A program made the translations under genes and the position numbers. The notes under the pieces are model-generated. The model did not search any database. It saw nothing but the letters and a program-made list of their open reading frames with translations, and was not told the origin of the DNA. Shown here one piece after another: positions 56,373 through 64,000 of a stretch of 64,000 nt of DNA. The stretch spans positions 510,194,869 through 510,258,868 of the forward strand of contig NC_134354.1 of the NCBI RefSeq assembly GCF_048569485.1, in the 5' to 3' direction. This DNA comes from Anomaloglossus baeobatrachus (lineage: Eukaryota > Chordata > Amphibia > Anura > Aromobatidae). Numbering within the stretch: the stretch's first letter is position 1; each line of letters begins with the position of its first letter.

Positions 56373-56876
56373 CTAAATCATAGTCATTTTCTGAGAGACG
56401 GGAAGCTCTGAAATAAAATCCATAGAGATGTGCGTCCAAGGTTTCTTAGGTACCAGCAAAGGCAATAAAAGCCCACTAGAACGTGAACAACAGGGCTTGG
56501 ACCTAGAACAAACTCCACACGACTGCACAAAACGACGGACATCCCGGGACAGGGAAGGCCACCAAAAAGAGAGTCTCACAAGATCCCGAGTACCAAAAAT
56601 GCTAGGATGACCCGCCAAAACAGAGCAATGAACCTCAGAGACAACTCGGTTTCTCCATTGGTCCGGGACAAACAGTTTCCCTGTAGGACATCTCTCAGGT
56701 TTATCCCCCTGAAATTCCGCCAGTGCCAACCGCAGATCAGGCGAAATGGCCGAGAAAATGACACCATCATTCAGGATAGTAGACGGCTCGACAACCTCCA
56801 AAGAGTCAGCACAGAAACTCCTGGAAAGGGCATCGGCCTTAACATTCTTGGTGCCTGGCAAAAAAAGAGACCACAA
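56373..56876 (-). pseudogene. Gypsy RNase H end and integrase zinc finger (fossil)
   Basis: The translation starts [16 protein letters not shown], the C-terminal RNase H/linker motif. It continues with the HHCC zinc-binding domain (H...HPSIFGTRDL......C.VC) and a PWTHISMDFISELP block, the usual lead into the integrase core. It sits directly upstream, in element orientation, of the catalytic core. Confidence 0.88.
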
Positions 56877-57435
56877 AATTAAACCGGGTAAAAAACAAAG
56901 CCCACCTGGCCTGCCGAGGATTCAACCTCTTGGCAGATTCCAGATAGGTAAGATTCTTGTGGTCCGTAAGCACCACAACTTGATGTCTTGCCCCCTCCAA
57001 CCAATGTCTCCACTCTTCAAATGCCCACTTCATAGCCAATAATTCCCGGTTCCCCACATCATAATTCCGTTCAGAAGGAGCAAACTTCCGAGAGAAAAAG
57101 GCACAGGGCTTAAGTTTACCCGAAGTAGCGTCTCGTTGAGACAGAACAGCTCCTGCTCCGATCTCTGAGGCATCGATCTCAACCTGAAATGGGCGAGACA
57201 CATCAGGTTGCTGCAGAACTGGGGCAGAAGTGAATCTCCTTTTAAGCTCCTGGAAGGCCACAATCGCTTCTGGGGTCCAATGCTCAGCATCAGCTCCCTT
57301 CTTGGTCAAATCTGTCAGAGGTTTGACAATGGCAGAAAAATTAGCTATAAATTTACGGAAAAAATTAGCAAACCCCAAAAACTGCTGCAGGGATTTTAGA
57401 GAAGTCGGTTGCACCCAGTCGTAAATAGCCTAAAC
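56877..57435 (-). pseudogene. Gypsy RT thumb/connection and RNase H (fossil)
   Basis: The translation contains [16 protein letters not shown] (RT thumb), [18 protein letters not shown] (first RNase H aspartate), [19 protein letters not shown] (the acidic helix) and [12 protein letters not shown] (further acidic residue). This is the standard chromovirus arrangement. The nested TTAA foldback starts at 57440, immediately upstream in element sense. Confidence 0.9.
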
Positions 57436-57439
57436 TTAA

Positions 57440-58564
57440 AGGGAACCAATCATCAGGATTTTTCGTGTATAAGCTGCAGCCAGTGCAGCACTGGCACTAT
57501 CAGGCACAGTGTGTACATACCATCAGGGGGCAGCTCGGGTGTTTAGGCAGTGAAATTCATCTTTATAAAGTTTGAAATTTCGTGCACTTTTTGATTGACG
57601 TGTGCACCTCTCTGTTAATGTCCGGGCGGGTTATGCAGGAGTTCCCCACCCCCCCACCAGCCTGTTCCTCCCTGTCTCCTGATGTCCGGGCGTGTTATAC
57701 ACGTGTTCCCCGCCCCCCCCCCCCCGCGCCGCCTGTTCCTCCCTCCGGCTGTATGTAAATATCTAATCTTCAGAAACATGGCGCCGGAGTGGGCCTCTGC
57801 GTATAGCGCTTATCTCCGGCGCCATGTTTCTGAAGCCCCCGCATTACACAGCTTGGTGTCTGCAGACTGCAGAACAGCTGATCGGAGGACGCGATATCAC
57901 TACCGTGACCGGGTCTCGCAGTACTGCCGTCACGGGGTCATTTGAGTCCATTGTGAACTTACCTCACCTGACCCCCGATGTCGCTGGCAGGCTGCTGTCC
58001 TGGCCCGGTGTCCTGAGGCGGCACGTAATCATAGCTACAGCTGATCGCGTCCTCCGATCAGCTGTTCTGCAGTCTGCAGACACCAAGCTGTAATGCGGGC
58101 TTCAGAAACATGGCGCCGGAGATAAGCGCTATGCGCAGAGGCCCACTCCGGCGCCATGTTTCTGAAGATTAGATATTTACATACAGCCAGAGGGAGGGAG
58201 GGAGGAACAGGCGGCGCGGGGGGGCGGGGAACACGTGCATAACCCGCCTGGACATCAGGAGAGAGGGAGGAACAGGCGGCGCGGGGGGGCGGGGAACTCC
58301 TGCATAACCCGCCCGGACATCAGGAGAGAGGGAGGAACAGGCTGGTGGGGGGGGGGCGGGGAACTCCTGCATAACCCGCCCGGACATTAACAGAGAGGTG
58401 CACACGTCAATCAAAAAGTGCACGAAATTTCAAACTTTATAAAGATGAATTTCACTGCCTAAACACCCGAGCTGCCCCCTGATGGTATGTACACACTGTG
58501 CATGATAGTGCCAGTGCTGCACTGGCTGCACCTTATACACGAAAATCCTGATGATTGGTTCCCT
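57440..58564. mobile_element. TTAA-flanked 1.1-kb foldback MITE inside Gypsy RT
   Basis: TTAA at 57436-57439 and 58565-58568. The ends are AGGGAACCAATCATCAGGAT and its complement, and the inverted complementarity extends for several hundred bases with few mismatches. Within the arms lie further palindromes (TTCAGAAACATGGCGCCGGAG.../...CTCCGGCGCCATGTTTCTGAA). The whole element would fold into one long hairpin. No coding is supported. Target site suggests piggyBac-type mobilisation. Confidence 0.88.
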
Positions 58565-58568
58565 TTAA

Positions 58569-58830
58569 CCGGGTCCATTTCGATAGCGGAGGGAGACAAG
58601 ATGAAGCCCAAAAAGGAAATCCTTTGCACCCCAAAGAGGCACTTTGACCCCTTAATGTACAGTGCATGATCCTTAAGTATCTGAAAAACAGCCTGTACTT
58701 GCCCAACATGAGAGTCCCAATCATCAGAAAAAATCAAGATGTCATCCAAATAGACAATCAAAAATTTACCCATAAGGTCCCGAAAAATATCATTCATGAA
58801 GGCCTGGAAGACGGAGGGGGCCGGTTGTAC
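58569..58830 (-). pseudogene. Gypsy reverse transcriptase palm segment (fossil)
   Basis: The translation shows PSVFQAFMNDIFRDL, then FLIVYLDDILIFSD, the YxDD active site (metal-binding aspartates), and ISFLGFILS. Adjacent to the 5' LTR on one side and to the nested foldback on the other. Part of the broken Gypsy element. Confidence 0.9.
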
Positions 58831-59710
58831 TGTTATGATCTGGAACCATGGAAGACAACCATAAATCATTGGTAAAAGGTGACAAAAGCATTGGCAACTA
58901 ATCTGGCCGCCATCCCCTTACTAACCATCACAACTAGAAGTAGCCGAGGGGTGAACTAACATCCTGTGCACCGCGAACCCAGCCGGAGAACTAGCTATCC
59001 TAAAGGAAGGAAAGATGAATAACTCTCTGCCTCAGAAAATAGATAAAGAATAGCAAGCCCCCCACATTCAAGACTGCGATGATATAGGAAAACACAATAC
59101 ACAGATAGATGATAGGATTAGAAAAAGGTGAGGCCCTACTGACTAAATAGGACAGGACAGGAAAGAGACTGATGGTGGCCAGAGAAAAACCCTGCAAAAA
59201 TCCAACAACCTGATAGTACAAAAAAGCCCTCAGATCACTAGATCTGAATTCCGTCCTATACCAGGCGCTCTTGTCATACCAATGAACAGAAAGCAGGAAC
59301 CATTACAAATTCAGGAAGCAACAAACACATGGACTTATAGGAGCAATACTCCAAACATAGCTGCAGGGAGCTTTACAGATAAGCAACTGAGAGGGAAGAT
59401 CCCTGCATGCAAATAAACAGAAAACAACCACAGCAAATGACAAACTCAGATAAGAACAAAAAGAATCAAACAAAAATAAAGAGCCAAGCACTTATCTGGG
59501 GTAGATGTGGTCTGGAGCAGGATGAAGCAGGCTGGTGAACAAAGAACAACTGACATCCGGCATAGCCTGCTATCAGACCAGGGTTTAAATAAGCAGAGAG
59601 TTAGCAATGGAAACGCCCATTGCTCAACACACCTGGTCTCTGTCCAAACCATTCCTGGCCACAAGAGGGAGCCTCACAGCAGCCAAAGCATAACTGACAT
59701 TCACAATGCA
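58831..59710 (-). repeat. Gypsy 5' LTR
   Basis: From TGTTATGATC to CACAATGCA on the plus strand, 880 bp. Matches the LTR at 54469-55343 along its whole length with scattered substitutions and short indels. Followed by the CGAT duplication. Confidence 0.92.
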
Positions 59711-59850
59711 CGATATACTAGCCACATGCACACTGATATACACGATATACTAGCCCCATACACACTCATATACACTATATACTAGCCAGATACACTATAT
59801 ACTAGCCACATAAACACTGATATACACTATATACTAGCTCCATACACACT
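59711..59850. repeat. 32-bp minisatellite, right part
   Basis: Resumes with CGATATACTAGCCACATGCACACTGATATACACG units after the Gypsy insertion. Confidence 0.88.
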
Positions 59851-60389
59851 ATTACACGTGCTTACCTATGCTGACGTCAGTGTCCAGGAGCAGCGGGGCC
59901 TTCAAATCCCTGCCCCATCACAGGGCAGCAGCTATGACCAGTGAAGTCTCTGTTCTGCAGGAAATAGACACATCACAGAGCAGGACTGGGAGCAGAGCTG
60001 CCTCTATCTCAGGTTTTGCTGCCATGCTCTTTTCTCTCTTCCTCTGAGCTCAGTCCCGACTGCTTCTAGTGACAAGAGGGAGGGAGAGGAAGGGGCTGCA
60101 CTGACCATTAGGTTCCCTGCAACTCACCATGGCAGCAGTACCACACTCCACACACTGTAAATGCCGTCGACGCAGCAGGGCCTGTGAGCCTGAGGTCACA
60201 GGAAAGAAGAGGCTGGAGGAGGCGAAGCCAAGCACTGCACGGCCACTGGTATTAAAACTAGTACAGGAACAGCGCAGCTTCTCTCACTGAGCGGAGCCAG
60301 CTGCTTCCCTGCACAGTGGGTGTCGGGCCCCCAACCTGCCGGGCCCGGTCGCAATCACAACCTCTATGATCGTGATTGTTATGCCCCTG
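59851..60389. other. Right interior of the hAT-like element
   Basis: G+C-richer, gene-free sequence leading to the right end (GGGCCCGGTCGCAATCAC...GTTATGCCCCTG). Short open frames show no motif. Confidence 0.4.
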
Positions 60390-60545
60390 TATCTATTATA
60401 TATTTATCTATTTATTAATTATCTATCTACTATCTATCATCTATTTATCTATTATCTATTTATCTATTATCTATCTGTTATCTAACTGTCTCTATCCATC
60501 CATCTATCTCTATCCATCTGTCTATCTATCTTTGTACATCTTTAA
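60390..60545. repeat. (ATCT)n microsatellite, right part
   Basis: TATCTATTATCTATTTATCTATC-type tract of about 150 bp with interruptions. Confidence 0.95.
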
Positions 60546-60738
60546 CACATAAAATAATCATTCATTTCAGTGTCATGCATTTATTCCAGGAAGTGTCACA
60601 GGGATGTCACACGGATGTCACATAGCACACGGATGACACATGTACACACGGATGGCCACATGGATGGACAAAATAGGCGATGAAACATGTATGTTTTTTT
60701 AACGGACATGTGAAGGAGGCCAAAGGGAGGGAGCTGAC
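60546..60738. repeat. Short tandem-like segment (CACACGGATG.CACA units)
   Basis: GATGTCACACGGATGTCACATAGCACACGGATGACACATG repeats about four times with variation (60605-60670). Otherwise nothing recognised. Confidence 0.6.
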
Positions 60739-60741
60739 TTA

Positions 60742-61333
60742 GGGGTACTTTGCACGCTGCGACATCGCAGGCCGATGCTGCGATGCCGAGCGCGATAGTA
60801 CCCGCCCCCGTCGCAGCAGCGATTTCCTTGTGATAGCTGCCGTAGCGAACATTATCGCTACGGCAGCTTCACATGGACTCACCTGTCCTGCGACCATCGC
60901 TCTGGCCGGCGACCCGCCTCCTTGTTAAGGGAGCGGGTCGTGCGGTGTCATAGCGACGTCACACGCCAGGCGGCCAATCGGAGCGGAGGGGCGGAGATAA
61001 GTGGGATGTAAACATCCCGCCCACCTCCTTCCTTCCGCATATCCTACGGAAGCCGCAGTGACGCCGGTAGGAGATGTTCCTCGCTCCTGCGGCTTCACAC
61101 ACAGCGATGTGTGCTGCCGCAGGAACGAGGAACAACATTGGACTGTCGCGTCAGCGTAATCATGGATTACGCCGACGCTGCACCGATGATACGATTACGA
61201 CGCTTTTGCCCTCGTTAATCGTATCATCGAGCCTTTACACACTACGATGTCGCATGCGATGCCAGAAGTGCGTCATTTTCAATTTGACCCCACCGACATC
61301 GCACCTGCGATGTCGTAGTGTGCAAAGCCCACC
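60742..61333. mobile_element. PIF/Harbinger-like MITE, family H copy 2 (TSD TTA)
   Basis: TTA at 60739-60741 and 61334-61336. Inverted ends GGGGTACTTTGCACGCTGCGACATCG and (complement) GGTGGGCTTTGCACACTACGACATCG. The interior repeats the GGGAGCGGGTCG...CACCTCCTTCCTTCCGCAT blocks of copy 1. 592 bp, no coding. Confidence 0.82.
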
Positions 61334-61336
61334 TTA

Positions 61337-62703
61337 GACTGTACCAGTACCTCCTATGTCGGTAATGGGTAAAGAGAGTTGTGAGGGACGTGAGAAAGTA
61401 AAAGCAAAATACACTGACTGGTGTCATATTAAGTTGGCTTTATATGGCAGGGGTGCTTTTTTTTGTCCCAGTCTGGCCCTGAGCTTAATATTTAATGCCT
61501 TTAGGCCAAAGTGTCCTTTTAATTAAAGCTGAAAAAGTTGCTTTTTTTGGTATCTATATATCAAAAACTGAAATCTATTCATTATTTTTTTTTATACCAA
61601 AGTAAACAATGTATTTTACAGTAAAGAGGAAGAAACTTTCTATTCAGCAATATCTGCTACATATCAGGCAATTAAATGTAAATATGAACAGACTTTCCCC
61701 TCTGTTATATGTTCTACGTGATCTGTTGTAAGAGGACTCCCGAAGTAACCAGCTTTCTGTACATCAACACTTGGGTAATTTGTGGGATTCCAGATGGCTA
61801 ATGAAAATATAATAATCCTGAGGTTTATTTTTTCAACCGAGATCTGCTGATTTAAATGCATCTACAAATGATTATTAGGAAGTAATAGAGAATATGTTAT
61901 GAAACCCAACACTTTAACACACCACTCCAGCCATTTCCTGCATAATCCTATCCACTGATATCATATTGTTCCCTTGTGGAGAGCTCAGCAGATAACTGAG
62001 CTACAATAGTCCTGCAGGTCAATCTGCTGGATTAAGGGAATTAACATTGGATTTGGCAATACTGATCACTAATTGTGTGTGCTTCACTGGCTGTGTAAAG
62101 TAGATATCCATTCATTTTATTATTTTACTTCATGTTACCATTAGAAAATGTTCATGTTTTGGTAAAATGGCTATCCTTGTTAAGCTATATTCTCTTTGTA
62201 CGCTAAACTATTAATAAAAAGGTATCACAGAGGATGTTGCTATCAGTTCTTGATGCAGTTCTTGTTTTTTTTTTAGCCTAACCTGTCAATGGATCAAAAT
62301 GTGAAGTGGTGCAAGCTTTCAAACTTAAATCTATCTCCTTCAGAGTCTACTTAACTGTACAACACACTGCAAAACCACAGGTTAAAGGGCATATGCCAAT
62401 AAGTTAAACCTTCCTAAGCCATCTATATTAAAATGTAGGTCATAGAAAGGTGAAGAAAATGATGCCTTGATATTTGCAATGCGATGTCTTATTCAAAGAA
62501 ATCCATGTTTTACTTAATATGTAAATGAGTTGTTAAGATCTATGGGCTGGACATAGATCTCCCTGAAAATCAGCCTTCGGGCTTATTTTGAACAAAATGG
62601 GGCATTGCCAGTGTGAGACATGTAATGACTTACAGTCTGCTCTCCTGATCTCAGTGTGCAGCTTTAAAGCAGATGCAAATAGAAACGATATAAACTAAGT
62701 ATT
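61337..62703. other. No recognised feature
   Basis: About 1.37 kb of A/T-rich, apparently unique sequence. No sustained coding frame, splice pair or repeat end recognised. Confidence 0.4.
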
Positions 62704-62709
62704 GTTCTA

Positions 62710-63833
62710 TGTTACGAGGGGGACCCGGGGAAGCGTGCCAAGATGGGAAATGGACAGCTTCCGCCGGTCAAGGTCCACTGTGCAGTGTAAGGGACCGCTT
62801 CTATGGTCAGGAAAGAGTGAGCGGGTTGCTACTAGTGATCATCTGGAATGTCACAGACGATCTATGTACACCGGTCCGCCCTAACCCGTGAGGGTTGTAT
62901 GGCGCGGGCTTCTCGATCGGTGTACCTGTTGCACGGGGACTCACAGAGGTGCCTATGCACGTGTGCCAGCGGGAGTCACAGAATATGGCACGAGGGTAGC
63001 ACAGAGGTGCCCATGCACATGTGCTTTCAATAACCAGGTGAGTCCGGTGGAGACTCGAGGAGCTCACCTGGGACAGGAACACGGCCTGTTGAAGGAGATA
63101 CTGCCAGAGCAGCAAGGCAGGAACACGACCTGCTGAAGGAGATACTGCCGGAGCAGCAAGGCAGGAACACGGCCTGCAAACCAGGTACTGCCTAAGCAGC
63201 AAGGGCAAAGCCCACAAAAGACAATAATGTCTGAGCAGTGGCGTGGCAGCACGCTGCCAGACATCCAAACATAGAAGGACGGTCACACACCGCCATGATG
63301 GCAGGGGGAGCTTTTAAGGAGGTGTAGCTCCACCCAAGGGCGGTCACGAGACGGGCGTGACCCAATCAGGGTTCGTGACGTCCTGGCCCAGCCAGTCAGG
63401 ATTCAGCACATCACCAGCCTCGTCATGGGGCCGTGTGATATCAGTGAGCGAATCAGAAGACGTCACGTGGAGCACATGCTCATCTTCCTGCCTCTGGGTC
63501 ATAAAGGCGGGATCCTCGGTTTCACAATGTGCAGAGACATGGGAAGTCTTGCTGCTTCCCTGAGCATCTATTCTTTGCACACTGCGCAACCTCCCAGAGC
63601 CTCTGTGATGCTGAGCAGGAGAGCTCGTGGCAGGCAAGGGATGGGAGACCGCTCCATTCCTTGCAAGGGGAGAACCACTAGGTGTCACCCTTCTGCTGTG
63701 TCTCTGAGGAGGCAACTCCTGCAGACTGCGCAGTCTCCCAGACCTTTGGCGCTGCTGAGCAGGAGGGCTCGTGGCAGACAAGGAATGGGGGACCACCTCA
63801 TTCCTTGCAACAAGAGAGCCACGACGTGTAACA
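62710..63833. mobile_element. Solo LTR with 6-bp duplication (TSD GTTCTA)
   Basis: Starts TGTTACGAGGGG and ends CGACGTGTAACA, flanked by a perfect GTTCTA duplication (62704-62709, 63834-63839). 1124 bp. Contains two or three tandem copies of CAGGAACACG.CCTGCTGAAGGAGATACTGCC (63070-63180) and a duplicated GAGCAGGAG(A/G)GCTCGTGGCAG(G/A)CAAGG(G/A)ATGGG segment (63612-63650, 63755-63790). The TG...CA ends and 6-bp duplication suggest an ERV-type or Gypsy LTR. Fossil. Confidence 0.8.
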
Positions 63834-63963
63834 GTTCTATAAATTGCTGCAAAAGACACAATTCAGAAAATAACTCTGCAAAAAATATTTAGAAAAACTC
63901 TTCAAAACTGCTTTTAGGAAATGCAAGAGTGTGTTCAAACTGAGTAGAAATTCTCCAAGAGTA

Positions 63964-64000
63964 AAGGGTACTTTACACGCTGCGATATCGCTAGCGAGCG
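63964..64000. mobile_element. Harbinger-like MITE, family H copy 3 (cut by window end)
   Basis: AAAGGGTACTTTACACGCTGCGATATCGCTAGCGAGCG repeats the left terminal sequence of copy 1 at 24744. The rest lies beyond the window. Confidence 0.75.

Larger units (their letters stand above)
54469..59710 (-). mobile_element. Gypsy chromovirus with two LTRs (TSD CGAT), broken fossil
   Basis: Direct LTRs at 54469-55343 and 58831-59710 differ by only a few percent by eye, so the insertion is fairly young. A CGAT duplication flanks the element (54465-54468, 59711-59714). In minus orientation the parts present are an RT segment, then (beyond a nested TTAA foldback) the RT end and RNase H, integrase zinc finger, integrase core, and chromodomain. 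A polypurine tract lies beside the 3' LTR (GGGGTGGGGTAC, complement of 55344-55360). The element is incomplete and broken, with several interruptions. Confidence 0.9.
53524..60389. mobile_element. Probable hAT-like element hosting later insertions
   Basis: Left end CAGTGGCAGTTCAAAGGGCCCCGG; right end (complement) CAGGGGCATAACAATCACG...CCGGGCCCGGC. The 8 bases outside each end are TATTCATT and TATCTATT (6 of 8 equal), and both lie in an ATCT repeat. This suggests a hAT-type insertion into that microsatellite. The interior carries a minisatellite and a complete-length Gypsy insertion. The terminal match is partial, so the call is tentative. Confidence 0.4.

Noticed and set aside
1-64000. tRNA, rRNA or other structural RNA genes
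   Set aside because: None recognised by eye on either strand.

Overview
This window looks like repeat-dense intergenic or intronic DNA from a vertebrate with a large genome. An anuran amphibian is the best guess. The evidence is the mix of element classes: several Tc1-like lineages, hAT and PIF/Harbinger-like MITEs, TTAA-flanked MITEs, Helitrons, a tyrosine-recombinase (DIRS/Ngaro-type) retrotransposon, Gypsy chromoviruses, CR1/L2-type LINE fragments, many solo-LTR-like units, and no bacterial-style gene layout. The organism call is inference. No complete host gene is visible. Two short candidate host exons are proposed: a signal-peptide-like first exon at 22965-23019 (+) and a weaker internal or terminal exon at 17996-18074 (-).

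Layout: 1.6-5.9 kb holds a broken tyrosine-recombinase retrotransposon on the minus strand. 6.8-12.3 kb holds solo-LTR-like units and MITEs. 12.3-17.6 kb holds a truncated Tc1, two tandem Helitrons with minisatellite interiors (the second carrying an LTR-like insert), and a nearly full-length but broken Tc1-like transposon. 19-26 kb holds decayed Tc1 pieces, a possible ERV-type LTR, two long inverted repeats and several MITEs. 27.1-32.2 kb is an old Tc1-like element opened by two LINE tails and an array of about 8.6 copies of a 442-bp satellite, which ends in a perfect 76-bp palindrome. 32.9-35.4 kb is an inverted-arm repeat carrying a 1.2-kb TTAA-flanked MITE. 36.6-37.5 kb is a LINE 3' end. 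37.9-39.1, 40.3-41.5 and 47.7-48.8 kb are further members of the solo-LTR family. 41.8-47.0 kb is a Tc1-like element with inverted repeats of about 210 bp, split by a 3.7-kb hAT-type element. 50.4-53.0 kb is a Gypsy remnant with a solo LTR inside it. 53.5-60.4 kb is a nest four or five levels deep (ATCT microsatellite, hAT-like element, 32-bp minisatellite, Gypsy, TTAA foldback). 60.7-64.0 kb holds a Harbinger-like MITE, another solo LTR, and the start of a second MITE of the same family cut by the window edge.

The most informative signals are exact target-site duplications read directly from the sequence: 4 bp for four members of one TG...CA family (a fifth member has an ambiguous edge), 5 bp and 6 bp for two other LTRs, 8 bp for two hAT-type elements, TTA for four MITEs and TTAA for three. 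They let the insertion order be worked out without database help. Family names rest on motifs and remembered family features. No searches were run.
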